Shown here: positions 7,461 through 15,459 of the stretch, piece after piece | Layout: the number at the start of each line of letters is the position of its first letter | Numbering within the stretch: the first letter of the stretch is position 1 | Source of the DNA: Prado023 sp049688395 | GTDB lineage: Bacteria; Actinomycetota; Actinomycetes; S36-B12; CAIYMF01 | DNA length: 24,676 bases | Direction of reading: 5' to 3' | NCBI GenBank assembly: GCA_049688395.1 | Contig: JBAVKQ010000015.1 | Location: 1-24,676, forward strand | Translations under genes and position numbers: made by a program | The notes under the pieces: generated by a model | Database searches by the model: none | What the model saw: the letters and a program-made list of their open reading frames with translations, nothing else | Told to the model about the DNA's origin: nothing

Positions 7461-8897
7461 TCAGCTGCCGCGAACGGCCTCCACGGCGCTGAAGACCGCC
7501 TCGTTCCACAGCTCCAGGCTCGTGTCGGGCAGGAACACGTCGATCGCCCGCTGCCGGGCCGCCGCACCCAGCCGTGCCGCGAACTCCGGATCTGCGAGCA
7601 CGTGCAGCACCGCCCGGCCGAACGCCTCGAGGTCGCGCGAGTCCGAGATCAGCACCCCGCTGATCTGGTCATCGATCTGATCGGCGATCCCGCCCACCGC
7701 GGAGGCCACCACCGGCCGGCCCTTGAACATCGCCTCGGTCACCGTCAGCCCGAAGCCCTCGGCCAGGCTCTTCTGCACGACCACGGCAGCGTGGCGCTGG
7801 GTCGCATTGACCAGCGCGCCGTTCTGCTCCGGGTCGTCCATAGGCAGGCTGACCAGGTGCACCCGGTCCCGCACCTCGTGGTCCAGCCCGCGCCACTCCT
7901 CAGTGATGGCGTCCAGGACCAGCTGCCCCTCGGGGTCGTCCTTGACCGAGGCCGTGCTCGGGCCCACGAGCGCCAGGTGGGCGTCGCAGTGCGCGGCGAT
8001 GTGTTCGACGAAGCCGTGCATCACGCCGGCCATGTCCTTCAGGGGATCCCAGCGAGACACCTGCACGATCAGCGGCACGTCGGCCGGAGCGGGACCAGCG
8101 GACCGGGTGATCTCGGCCTGCATCGTGAACGGTGCGGCCGAGCCGTCCGAGCGCGTGAAGGAGGCCGACCCGAACCCGGGCCCCTCGATGATCCCGGCAC
8201 CGGACAGCGCCCCGAGAACGTCGTCGGCGGCCAGGTCCTGGTTCTTGGGCGCCAGCGGGTCGATGCTCGGCTTGATCACCCGCAGTCGCTCCGGCGGGAT
8301 CCAGTCGGGGGCATACGCGGCCCGGGTGAACACGTAGGTGTGCACGTTGCCCTCCAGGAACCCGCGCAGGAACGACCACGCCTCCTCGGTGAACTCGTTG
8401 TCGTGATCGATGCCCACGTGGCAGCGCCACACCACGGGGATGCCCCGCTCGGCAAGCATCCGGGCCAACGGGGCCGGCTGCGGATCGTGCAGGATCACGG
8501 CGTCTTCCGGGGTGACCTGGTTCAGCAGCAAGGGCGCGTCACGACTCACCACGCCGGCCATGAGCATCTGCTCGGCCACGGACAGCCGGCCATCGTCGCC
8601 CTTGCTGCCGTGCAACCGGTGGTGCAGCCGCTTGGTCAGGGCGAAGAACACCTCGTCGCCCTCGATGACGAACCACCTGCTCGGCACGCCCACACCCAGG
8701 GTCAACGGGAGCAGCACGTGCAGCATCTCCGCAACCCCGCCGCCGGAGGCCGTCGAGTTCACGTTGAAGAGCCCGTGGCCGGCCAACTGTTGGGCCATCT
8801 TGGGCGCGACATTCTCGACCAGTCGGTCGATCCGCTCCTGGGGCACGACCTGCGCCAGGGCCTGGATGGAACGCGGCTCGAGGTTGACTTCCTGCAC
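7461..8897 (-). CDS. treT: GT4 glycosyltransferase, trehalose synthase of the TreT type
   Basis: The start chosen is GTG 8897 (478 residues), because GGAAGGG sits six bases upstream (8904-8910). A GTG at 8942 would add 15 poorly conserved residues and has no ribosome site. The product has the TreT signature near the N-terminus (VNSTASGGGVAEMLH, about 46-60), then RWFVIEGDEVFFALTKRLHH, VILHDPQPAPL, WRCHVGIDHDN, IKPSIDPLAPKN, VSRWDPLKDMAGV and the GT4 EX7E motif with Glu380 and Glu388 in AEGFGLTVTEAM. These match the archaeal trehalose glycosyltransferring synthase, which makes trehalose from an NDP-glucose and glucose, end to end as I remember it. Cytoplasmic. The trehalose assignment is by family; trehalose phosphorylase-like activity is the main alternative. 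No other trehalose gene is nearby. Confidence 0.85.
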   Translation of the reverse strand: MQEVNLEPRSIQALAQVVPQERIDRLVENVAPKMAQQLAGHGLFNVNSTASGGGVAEMLHVLLPLTLGVGVPSRWFVIEGDEVFFALTKRLHHRLHGSKGDDGRLSVAEQMLMAGVVSRDAPLLLNQVTPEDAVILHDPQPAPLARMLAERGIPVVWRCHVGIDHDNEFTEEAWSFLRGFLEGNVHTYVFTRAAYAPDWIPPERLRVIKPSIDPLAPKNQDLAADDVLGALSGAGIIEGPGFGSASFTRSDGSAAPFTMQAEITRSAGPAPADVPLIVQVSRWDPLKDMAGVMHGFVEHIAAHCDAHLALVGPSTASVKDDPEGQLVLDAITEEWRGLDHEVRDRVHLVSLPMDDPEQNGALVNATQRHAAVVVQKSLAEGFGLTVTEAMFKGRPVVASAVGGIADQIDDQISGVLISDSRDLEAFGRAVLHVLADPEFAARLGAAARQRAIDVFLPDTSLELWNEAVFSAVEAVRGS

Positions 8898-9005
8898 GAG
8901 TGACCCTTCCGGTCCTGACGATCCACCTGTCCCCCGCGCCACTCGGTGCGACGCCGGCGGATCATCTGCGCGTCAGTGTGCCAGTGCAGGGCGCACTCTT
9001 CCTGC

Positions 9006-9065
9006 TCAGTCGAAGGCTTCCTCGAGGTCCTCTCCGGATCAGTCGAAGGCTTCCTTGAGGTCCTC
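9006..9065. repeat. 33-bp tandem duplication of the DUF3068 gene's 3' end, stop codon included
   Basis: Positions 9006-9032 and 9039-9065 are 27-bp copies with one mismatch, at a period of 33 bp (11 codons). On the minus strand the gene ends EDLKEAFD-stop; the frame then continues with SGEDLEEAFD and a second stop. The duplication therefore copied the last eight codons and the stop. Confidence 0.9.
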
Positions 9066-10082
9066 GAACGTGGCGGGAACATCTGGGAAGTCCTGGTCGA
9101 TGCGCAGGGCGCGGGTGCGCAGCGCCACCCCGAGCAGGCCCAGTCCGAGCAGCAGCACCCCGAGACCGATCCCCAGCGCGGGCCCGTAGGAATGCGCCCA
9201 CAGCACCGGCCGCGCTTCCTGACGTGCATGCGCAGCCAGGGCATCCACCTGTTCGGGGGTGCTGGCCGTGGTCATCGCCAGCAGCGTCAGCACGTCGTCG
9301 CCATTGGCGTCGCGCAGGGCCTCGCGGACCCGTTCGACCTTGCGCAGGATGATCCCGGTGGTCGGGTCCACCCACAGCGTCCGGTTCACCGAATGCGTGC
9401 GCACCAGCGTCACCGTGGCAGCGTCCGACCCGACCAGCTCGCCCGGGGCAGCCACCGGACCGATCGGCGTGGGCGCCAGCACCTGCTGGAACTTTGCGGC
9501 CTGGATCCCCGACACCTCCTCGGTCCCGATCGGGTCCAGTTGGGTCGCGACCAACAGGGTCAGGTCGAAGTAGGGATAGACCGCGTCGGGAACGAACCAG
9601 GGCAGCCGCAGCGGGCTGCCGGCGCCGACCGCGGTCACCGGGATCGCACCGACCCGAGCGCCACAGCAGCTGACCAGGGCCTGGGTGCGCCGGTCCGCGG
9701 CGAGCCGGAACCGCAGTTCGGAGATCAGCCGACCGTCGGCAGTCACGGTGCGGTCCGTCGAGTCGGTGACCGCCGCGTTCGCGCCGGCCGCCGCCGCCTG
9801 CTCGGCGCCTGCCGCGTCGCCGGTGCTGGTCTGCGTGCGGGTCACCGGGATCGGGTCGGGCTCGGCCTGCGCAGCACCGCCCTCCACGTCGAACAGCGTG
9901 CTGATCGTGCCACTGCTCATGTGCGTCAGCGGGCTGTCGGGGCCGGGGACCAGCGCGGACTGGGCCAGGACGGGCGTGATCCAGAACCGCAGCACGGGGG
10001 CGGCCACGAGCAGCAGCACGCCCAGGCAGACGGCCAGGCGGCTGAGCCAGCGCAGCCCGCGGCCGGTCATCGACAGTCCCAT
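9039..10082 (-). CDS. DUF3068 (PorA-like) membrane protein
   Basis: The frame is open to 10250, but I choose the ATG at 10082 (347 residues). It follows an AGGAGG-rich ribosome site, gives a short positively charged n-region before the first helix, and removes an overlap with polA. The topology is one N-terminal transmembrane helix (about 13-35), a large extracytoplasmic domain (about 36-295) and one C-terminal helix (about 300-322) followed by a short cytoplasmic tail ending EDLKEAFD. The FVPDAVYPYFDL and VDPTTGIILRKVE stretches and the overall layout fit the actinobacterial DUF3068 family, some members of which are called PorA-like. The biochemical role is not established from sequence. The 3' end is tandemly duplicated (see 9006-9065). 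Confidence 0.75.
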   Translation of the reverse strand: MGLSMTGRGLRWLSRLAVCLGVLLLVAAPVLRFWITPVLAQSALVPGPDSPLTHMSSGTISTLFDVEGGAAQAEPDPIPVTRTQTSTGDAAGAEQAAAAGANAAVTDSTDRTVTADGRLISELRFRLAADRRTQALVSCCGARVGAIPVTAVGAGSPLRLPWFVPDAVYPYFDLTLLVATQLDPIGTEEVSGIQAAKFQQVLAPTPIGPVAAPGELVGSDAATVTLVRTHSVNRTLWVDPTTGIILRKVERVREALRDANGDDVLTLLAMTTASTPEQVDALAAHARQEARPVLWAHSYGPALGIGLGVLLLGLGLLGVALRTRALRIDQDFPDVPATFEDLKEAFD

Positions 10083-10228
10083 CCGCGCGTCCACCTCCTC
10101 CTGATCTCGTGGTGCCTCCTGGCGCTCGTCGCGTCCGCGCCTCGCGACGTCGGGGACCACCGCCACCAACAGGATCGCACTGCCAGCGATCCCGCCGTCG
10201 GCCCCACCGACCAGCCACACCTGTCGGA

Positions 10229-12910
10229 CTAGTGCGCCGCCGCCTGCCACGATGACCCGATCCCGATGCTCACGTCCAGTCCGACCGTCAGCTCCACGGC
10301 TCCGGACATCGCGGTGCGCACGAGCGCACTGACATCATCGGCCTCCCCGGGGGCAATCTCGAGGACGAGTTCGTCGTGGACCTGCAGCAGCAGCCGCGAG
10401 CGCAACCCGGCGGCGGCCAGGGCGTCGCGGGTGCACAGCATCGCCACCTTGATGATGTCGGCCGCAGAACCCTGGATCGGGGCGTTCAACGCCATCCGCT
10501 CGGCCATCTCCCGGCGCTGCCGGTTGTCGCTGGTGAGGTCCGGCAGGTAGCGCCGCCGGCCCAGGAGGGTCTCGGTGTAGCCGGTCAACCGCGCCTGCGC
10601 CACGACGCTAGCCAGGTAGTCGCGCACCCCACCGAACCGCTGGAAGTACTCGTCCATCAGTCGGCGGGCCTCGCCCGGGTCGATGCCCAGCTGCTGGCCC
10701 AGGCCGAATGCGCTCAGACCGTAGGCCAGCCCGTAGGACATGGCCTTGATCTTGCGCCGCATGTCGGCGTCCACGGCGCCCGGTGGCACCCCGAACACGC
10801 GCGCGGCCACCGTGGTGTGCAGGTCCTCGCCGGCGGCGAACGCTTCGAGCAGTCCCTCGTCCTGGCACAGGTGCGCCATGATCCGCATCTCGATCTGCGC
10901 GTAGTCCGCGGTCATCAGCGCCTCGAAGCCCTCGCCGACGACGAACGCCTCGCGGATCCGCCGACCGGCTGCGGTGCGGACCGGGATGTTCTGCAGGTTC
11001 GGCTCGGTGCTGGACAGCCGCCCGGTCGCGGCGACGATCTGGTTGAACGTGGTGTGCACCCGGCTGTCGGCGTCAGCCAGCGGGATCAGTCCGGCCACGG
11101 TCTGGCGCAGCCGCGACGAGTCTCGGAACCGCAGCAGCGCCTCGAGCACCGGATGTGCCGTGGTGGCGAACAGGGTGGTCAGCGCGTCGGCGTCAGTGGT
11201 GTATCCGGTCTTGATCCGCTTGGTCTTGGGCAGGCCCAACTCGTCGAACAGGACCTCCTGGAGCTGCTTGGGCGAGCCCAGGTTGAACTCCCGGCCGACG
11301 ATGTCGTGGGCGTCGGCCTGCGCGGCGGCGACGTCGCGGGCGAACTCCGCCTCCAGGACGGTGAGCAGCCCGAGGTCGACCGCGATGCCGGTGGCCTGCA
11401 TCGTCACCAGCAGGGGGACCAGCGGCAGCTCCACCTCGGCCAGCAGCGCGGCGCCCCCGCGGCGGGTCACCTCGGTGACCAGGACCTCGTGCAGGTCGAG
11501 GGTGGCCCGGGCGGCGATGCCGAGGCCTTCGAGCGCCTCGGCCTCGACCATCCCGTCCAGGCTGAGCTGGTCGGCCGGCGCGGTGGCGCTGGGCAGGTCG
11601 CGGTGCAGGAAGCGCGGCACCAGGTCCGAGAGGTCGAAGCTGCGCTGGCCGGGCAGCACGACGTAGGCGGCCAGGGCGGTGTCGCCGGCCAGGGCGGCCA
11701 GGGCACAACCGTGTGCGTGCAGGGCGAGCATGGGCCCGTTGGCGTCGTGCAGGACCTTGCCGACCGCGTCGTCGGCGAACCAGCGGGCCAGCGCCGCGGC
11801 GTCGGTGCAGGCCAGCCCATCGCACTCGACCACGAGCGTGTCGACGTCCTCGGCGGCCAATCCCAGGGCAGTCACCTCGCCGGTCCCCCGGCCCCACGAT
11901 CCACGCACCGACACTGCCACCGGCGACCCGGCCGACGCCAACCACGCGGCCACCTCGCCCGGGGCGGCCACCCGCACCGGCGGCTGGGCGATCGCCGGAC
12001 CGGTGGGCTCGGCATGCGCGGCGTCATCGGGGAACGTGTCGAACAGTCGCTCGCGCAGGACGCGGAACTGCAGGGCGTCGAACACCTCGTGGACCGCGCT
12101 GCGGTCGAACGGTCGGCGCTCGGTGTCGGCCAGCGCGACCGGCAGCGGCACGTCGCGCACCAACTCGGTCAGCGCGCGATTGGTCTCGATCTGGCCGATG
12201 TGCGCCCGCAGCGCCTCGCCGACCTTGCCCCGCACCTCGTCGGCGTGCCGGATCAGCTCGCCGAGGCTGCCGTACTGGCTGATCCACTTGGTGGCGGTCT
12301 TCTCCCCCACGCTCGGGACCGAGGGCAGGTTGTCGCTGGGGTCCCCGCGCAGGGCGGCGAAGTCGGGGTACTGCGTCGGGGAGAGCCCGTACTTGGCCTG
12401 CACCGCTTCCGGGGTCATCCGGGCCAGGTCCGACACGCCCTTGCGCGGGTAGAGCACGGTCGTGGTCTGGTCGACGAGTTGGAACGTGTCGCGGTCGCCG
12501 GTGACGATCAGGGTCTCGAAGCCCGCCTCCTTGGCCTGGCCGGCCAGCGTGGCGATCACGTCGTCGGCCTCGTAGCCGTCGACGAGCAGCGTCGGGATGC
12601 CCAGCGCCCCCAGCACGTCCTGGATCAGCTCGACCTGCCCGCGGAACGGCTCGGGCGAGCTGGCCCGGTTGGCCTTGTACTCGGGGAACGCCTCGGTGCG
12701 GAACGTGTTGCGCGACACGTCGAAGGCCACCGCGACGTGCGTGGGCGTCTCGTCGCGCATCGAGTTGATCAGCATCGAGGTGAAGCCGTACACGGCGTTC
12801 GTCGGCTGCCCGGTCGTTGTGGAGAAGTTCTCGACCGGCAGGGCGTAGAACGCGCGGTAGGCCAGCGAGTGTCCGTCGAGCAGGAGCAGGCGTGGCCGGG
12901 GAGTCGTCAC
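10229..12910 (-). CDS. polA: DNA polymerase I
   Basis: The 893-residue product is full length. The N-terminal 5'-3' exonuclease/flap domain (about 1-300) shows LLLLDGHSLAYRAFYAL, VAFDVSRNTFRTE, VDGYEADDVIATLA, VTGDRDTFQL and GDPSDNLPSV. The middle domain (about 310-480) corresponds to the 3'-5' exonuclease but lacks the catalytic acidic residues: the strand that should carry DxE reads AVSVRGSWG. The polymerase domain has motif A TADYAQIEMR (Asp669), the O-helix RRKIKAMSYGLAYG and motif C QVHDEL (Asp846). The residue matching E. coli Phe762 is Tyr726, as in mycobacterial Pol I. It repairs gaps and removes RNA primers. The GTG start lies six bases after TAGGAT, with no ribosome site, so the mRNA may be leaderless. 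It is divergent from the thioesterase gene. Confidence 0.97.
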   Translation of the reverse strand: MTTPRPRLLLLDGHSLAYRAFYALPVENFSTTTGQPTNAVYGFTSMLINSMRDETPTHVAVAFDVSRNTFRTEAFPEYKANRASSPEPFRGQVELIQDVLGALGIPTLLVDGYEADDVIATLAGQAKEAGFETLIVTGDRDTFQLVDQTTTVLYPRKGVSDLARMTPEAVQAKYGLSPTQYPDFAALRGDPSDNLPSVPSVGEKTATKWISQYGSLGELIRHADEVRGKVGEALRAHIGQIETNRALTELVRDVPLPVALADTERRPFDRSAVHEVFDALQFRVLRERLFDTFPDDAAHAEPTGPAIAQPPVRVAAPGEVAAWLASAGSPVAVSVRGSWGRGTGEVTALGLAAEDVDTLVVECDGLACTDAAALARWFADDAVGKVLHDANGPMLALHAHGCALAALAGDTALAAYVVLPGQRSFDLSDLVPRFLHRDLPSATAPADQLSLDGMVEAEALEGLGIAARATLDLHEVLVTEVTRRGGAALLAEVELPLVPLLVTMQATGIAVDLGLLTVLEAEFARDVAAAQADAHDIVGREFNLGSPKQLQEVLFDELGLPKTKRIKTGYTTDADALTTLFATTAHPVLEALLRFRDSSRLRQTVAGLIPLADADSRVHTTFNQIVAATGRLSSTEPNLQNIPVRTAAGRRIREAFVVGEGFEALMTADYAQIEMRIMAHLCQDEGLLEAFAAGEDLHTTVAARVFGVPPGAVDADMRRKIKAMSYGLAYGLSAFGLGQQLGIDPGEARRLMDEYFQRFGGVRDYLASVVAQARLTGYTETLLGRRRYLPDLTSDNRQRREMAERMALNAPIQGSAADIIKVAMLCTRDALAAAGLRSRLLLQVHDELVLEIAPGEADDVSALVRTAMSGAVELTVGLDVSIGIGSSWQAAAH

Positions 12911-12916
12911 CCGGCG

Positions 12917-12922
12917 ATCCTA
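12917..12922 (-). promoter_or_regulatory. Candidate -10 box of polA (leaderless)
   Basis: TAGGAT on the minus strand fits the actinobacterial TANNNT -10 consensus. It ends six bases before the polA GTG, so transcription would begin at or next to the start codon. No -35 is obvious, which is common for such promoters. Confidence 0.5.
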
Positions 12923-13102
12923 CGGCGGGGCGGGCGTGCGGCGTCCCGCTCTCGCACCACCCGGTCCCCCGCGGATCGATCCAAGATCGAGTCGAATTGG
13001 TGCCCGCGAAGTTGGATGAAGTCGCCCAAGGCCGCCGAGAGTTGGATCGATTCCCCAACTGCGGGCGAATGAGGCGGCGCGGGCTGCTGGCGGGGCACTG
13101 GA

Positions 13103-13108
13103 TATCGT
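13103..13108 (+). promoter_or_regulatory. Candidate -10 box of the thioesterase gene (leaderless)
   Basis: TATCGT fits TANNNT and ends eight bases before the ATG at 13117. No Shine-Dalgarno sequence precedes that ATG, so a leaderless or near-leaderless transcript is likely. Confidence 0.45.
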
Positions 13109-13116
13109 ATGGGTCC

Positions 13117-13572
13117 ATGGCCGCTGACGAGACTCCCGCCCGACAATTGCGCCTGCCCGAGGACGCCCACCAGCGGGCCGTCCTCGAGGCGCTGGAGACG
13201 ATGGGGATGGGCGCTCTGGCCGACAAGATGGGCATCGAGCTGCTGGAGATCGGCGCCGACCGCACCGTCGCCCGGATGCCGGTGGCCGGCAACACCCAGC
13301 CCTACGGCCTGCTGCACGGCGGCGCATCGGCGGTGCTGGCCGAGTCGATCGGGTCGATCGCCTCCGCCCTGCACGCCGGGCCGAACCGGATCGCCCTTGG
13401 CCTGGAGCTCAACTGCACGCACCACAAGGCGATGCGCGAGGGGTTCGTGATCGGGACAGCCACAGCCCTGGCGCGCGGCCGGTCGGTTGCGTCCTACGCG
13501 ATCGCGGTCACGGATGAGGCCGGGGCCCTGGTGTGCACGGCCCGCCTGACGTGCCTGCTGCGCGACGCGTGA
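13117..13572 (+). CDS. Hotdog-fold acyl-CoA thioesterase, YdiI/PaaI type
   Basis: The 151-residue product has the hallmark NTQPYGLLHGGASAVLAESIGS. HGG lies at the CoA-binding helix start and the Glu of LAESIGS matches the catalytic acid of E. coli YdiI/EntH. The C-terminal strands (SVASYAIAVTDEAGALVCTARLTCLL) complete the fold. Length and sequence resemble YdiI, which hydrolyses 1,4-dihydroxy-2-naphthoyl-CoA in menaquinone synthesis. That would fit a menaquinone-using actinobacterium, but no men genes are nearby, so the substrate stays open. The frame is open upstream to 12817 through the polA promoter. I choose ATG 13117 because family homology begins shortly after it and a TATCGT box lies just upstream. 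Cytoplasmic. Confidence 0.85.
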   Translation: MAADETPARQLRLPEDAHQRAVLEALETMGMGALADKMGIELLEIGADRTVARMPVAGNTQPYGLLHGGASAVLAESIGSIASALHAGPNRIALGLELNCTHHKAMREGFVIGTATALARGRSVASYAIAVTDEAGALVCTARLTCLLRDA

Positions 13573-13900
13573 GGGAGTCCGGTGGTCGCGCGCAGCTGCC
13601 TGACCTGCCGACGGACCTGACGCCGCACCGGCCGGATGCGCAGAACGGCCAACCGGCTGCGCCCCGAGCACGCCCACAGCGTGAATGCACCGCTGCGCAC
13701 CCACCGCGCCAGGGCGCGTGGCCGCGCCGCCACCAGCCCCGGACGTGCTTCAGATCACGCCCTCTCCAGCCCAGCCGTCGCATCGGCCCACGCCCGGCCC
13801 ATCCCAGCCTGGATCAACCCAGCCCTCGCATCAGCCCACGCCCGGCCCATTGGCGCCTGCACCGGCCGCGCCCACGCCCACTGGTGAGCGGGGGCCGGCG
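13573..13900. other. Intergenic region (328 bp) between thioesterase and DUF554 genes
   Basis: No family resemblance in any frame. It contains a 48-bp-period direct repeat (see 13771-13850). One frame continues from an ATG at 13685 into the DUF554 gene and would add 72 Pro/Ala/Ser-rich residues. I see no ribosome site for it and no other sign of translation, so I leave it as untranslated or promoter sequence. Confidence 0.5.
13771..13850. repeat. Two 32-bp direct copies at 48-bp period
   Basis: Copies 13771-13802 and 13819-13850 differ at two positions. The period is a multiple of three. If translated in frame with the DUF554 gene it would read PSHRPTPGP and PSHQPTPGP in a proline-rich leader. 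Confidence 0.85.
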
Positions 13901-14683
13901 ATGATCGGCCTGGGCACACTGATCAACATCGTGGCGATCCTGGTCGGCTCCACGATCGGGGTGGCCCTGGGCCATCGCCTGCCGCAGCGCACTCGCGATG
14001 TGGTCACCGATGGCCTGGGCCTGGTCACGCTGCTGGTGGCCGCGCTGTCCGCCGCCGCGATCCTGGACGCCGCGGTCGCGCCAGCGGTGGGCGCCGCGGG
14101 AGTGCTCATCGTGCTCGGCTCGGTGCTGATCGGCGGCATCGTCGGGTCTCTGTTGCAGATCGAGGCCCGGCTCGAAGGAGTCGGCGAGCGGATCCGGCGT
14201 CGGCTCGGCGACGGCGCCACCGACGTGGAGATCGACGGATCGCTGACCGACCCGGACCCGCGAGCCGTACCACGGAGCACCTTCGTCGAGGGCTTCGTCA
14301 CCGCCTCCCTGGTGTTCTGCGTGGGCCCCCTGGCCATCCTCGGTTCGCTGTCCGACGGGTTGGGCCTGGGCATCGACCAGCTGACCCTGAAGTCGGTCCT
14401 CGACGGGTTCGCCTCCATCGCCTTCGCCGCGACGCTGGGATGGGGGGTCGCTGCCAGCGCGCTGGTCGTCGGCGTGTACCAGGGTTCGCTGACACTGCTG
14501 GGCTGGGCGCTGGGCTCCGTGCTCAGCGACGCCCAGATCTCGCTGATCACCGCCACCGGCGGGCTGCTGCTGGTCGGGATCTCGCTGCGGCTGCTGCGGA
14601 TCCGCCCGGTCCCGGTGGGCGACCTGCTCCCAGCGCTGATCGTTGCCCCGATCCTCACCGCGATCGTGGCTGCGCTGCGCTGA
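13901..14683 (+). CDS. DUF554 family membrane protein (YqgA/YdfK-like)
   Basis: Starting at ATG 13901 the product has 260 residues and opens with IGLGTLINIVAILVGSTIGVALGHRLP, the usual beginning of DUF554 proteins such as E. coli YqgA and B. subtilis YdfK. About six to seven hydrophobic segments follow, including DGLGLVTLLVAALSAAAIL, VLIVLGSVLIGGIVGSLL, SLVFCVGPLAILGSL, IAFAATLGWGVAASALVV and the C-terminal LLPALIVAPILTAIVAAL. A charged loop (about residues 85-125) contains LQIEARLEGVGERIRRRL. The function of the family is not known to me; a transport role is possible. It is 24 bp from the convergent livF with no clear terminator in the gap. Confidence 0.85.
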   Translation: MIGLGTLINIVAILVGSTIGVALGHRLPQRTRDVVTDGLGLVTLLVAALSAAAILDAAVAPAVGAAGVLIVLGSVLIGGIVGSLLQIEARLEGVGERIRRRLGDGATDVEIDGSLTDPDPRAVPRSTFVEGFVTASLVFCVGPLAILGSLSDGLGLGIDQLTLKSVLDGFASIAFAATLGWGVAASALVVGVYQGSLTLLGWALGSVLSDAQISLITATGGLLLVGISLRLLRIRPVPVGDLLPALIVAPILTAIVAALR

Positions 14684-14707
14684 GGCCGAAGATGCAGCGA
14701 CGACGCG

Positions 14708-15454
14708 CTACCCGCCCAGGTACGCGCGGATGACCTCGTCGTCCTCGGCCAGATCCTGCGCGGGGCCCTGGAGCTTCAGCGCACCGGACTCCATGACGTA
14801 GGCGTAGTCGGCCACGCGCAGCGCGGCCAGCGCGTTCTGCTCGACCAGCAGGATCGTGACGCCCTGCGCTCGGATCTTCTCGATCGTGTCGAAGATGAGG
14901 TCGACCAGCACCGGGGCCAGACCCATCGAGGGCTCGTCGAGCAGCAGCAGCGTGGGGCTGGCCATCATCGCCCGGGCCACGGCCAGCATCTGCTGCTCGC
15001 CGCCGGACATCGTGCCGGCCTTCTGGTTGATCCGCTCGGCCAGGCGCGGGAACAACTCGAGCACCAGGTCGCGGTCCGCGGCGATCGCGGCCTTGTCGTC
15101 GCGGGTGAACGCCCCCAGGTCGAGGTTCTCGTTGACGGTCATCCGGGGGAAGATCCGCCGACCCTCCGGGCTGTGCGCGATGCCCATGCCCGCCGTCTCG
15201 TGACCGGCGACCTTGGTGATGTCGCGGCCGTCGAAGGTGAGCCTGCCGGTCTTCGCATGCAGCAGACCGGAGATCGTGCGCAACGTCGTGGACTTGCCCG
15301 CGCCGTTCGAGCCGATCAGCGTGACGATCGCACCCTTGGGCACGGTCAGGCTCAGGCCCTTCACCGCGGCGATGTTGCCGTAGTAGACGCTGACGTCCTC
15401 GAGCTGCAGGAGGGTCTGTCCCACCGGGCCCTGGCTCATCGTGCCCTGGCTCAT
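14708..15454 (-). CDS. livF: Branched-chain amino acid ABC importer, ATPase LivF
   Basis: The 248-residue ATPase has Walker A GSNGAGKST, the Q-loop region around AHSPEGRRIFPRMTVNENL, signature SGGEQQM, Walker B LLLLDEPSMGLAP and the H-loop position as EQN, which is typical of LivF. It couples ATP hydrolysis to import with LivG on the cytoplasmic face. The ATG at 15454 overlaps the livG stop as ATGA. A 15-bp tandem duplication has produced a second in-frame ATG at 15439, so the protein starts MSQGTMSQG; either start would work and the five extra residues precede the conserved LLQLEDVSVYYG. It is the last gene of the liv operon. Confidence 0.95.
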   Translation of the reverse strand: MSQGTMSQGPVGQTLLQLEDVSVYYGNIAAVKGLSLTVPKGAIVTLIGSNGAGKSTTLRTISGLLHAKTGRLTFDGRDITKVAGHETAGMGIAHSPEGRRIFPRMTVNENLDLGAFTRDDKAAIAADRDLVLELFPRLAERINQKAGTMSGGEQQMLAVARAMMASPTLLLLDEPSMGLAPVLVDLIFDTIEKIRAQGVTILLVEQNALAALRVADYAYVMESGALKLQGPAQDLAEDDEVIRAYLGG

Positions 15455-15459
15455 CGTGC
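15430..15459. repeat. 15-bp perfect tandem duplication at the livG-livF junction
   Basis: Units 15430-15444 and 15445-15459 are identical and adjacent. Each contains the ATGA that joins the livG stop to the livF start. Fifteen bases keep the frame, so LivF gains five residues and a second start codon. Confidence 0.95.

Noticed and set aside
8898..8942. Upstream GTG 8942 as the start of treT
   Set aside because: It has no ribosome site and adds residues outside the family match; GTG 8897 has GGAAGGG at six bases.
10083..10250. Upstream ATG-type extension of the DUF3068 protein to 10250
   Set aside because: It would overlap polA, adds 56 non-conserved residues before the first helix, and the ATG at 10082 follows an AGGAGG-rich site.
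10376..13072. An 898-codon open frame on the plus strand opposite polA
   Set aside because: Its residues show no recognisable family and have the Gly/Arg/Gln/His composition of a shadow frame in GC-rich DNA; polA on the minus strand explains the region fully.
13533..13904. A 123-codon Pro/Arg-rich frame after the thioesterase gene
   Set aside because: It overlaps the thioesterase end, has no ribosome site and no family resemblance; it is an artefact of the repeat and the base composition.
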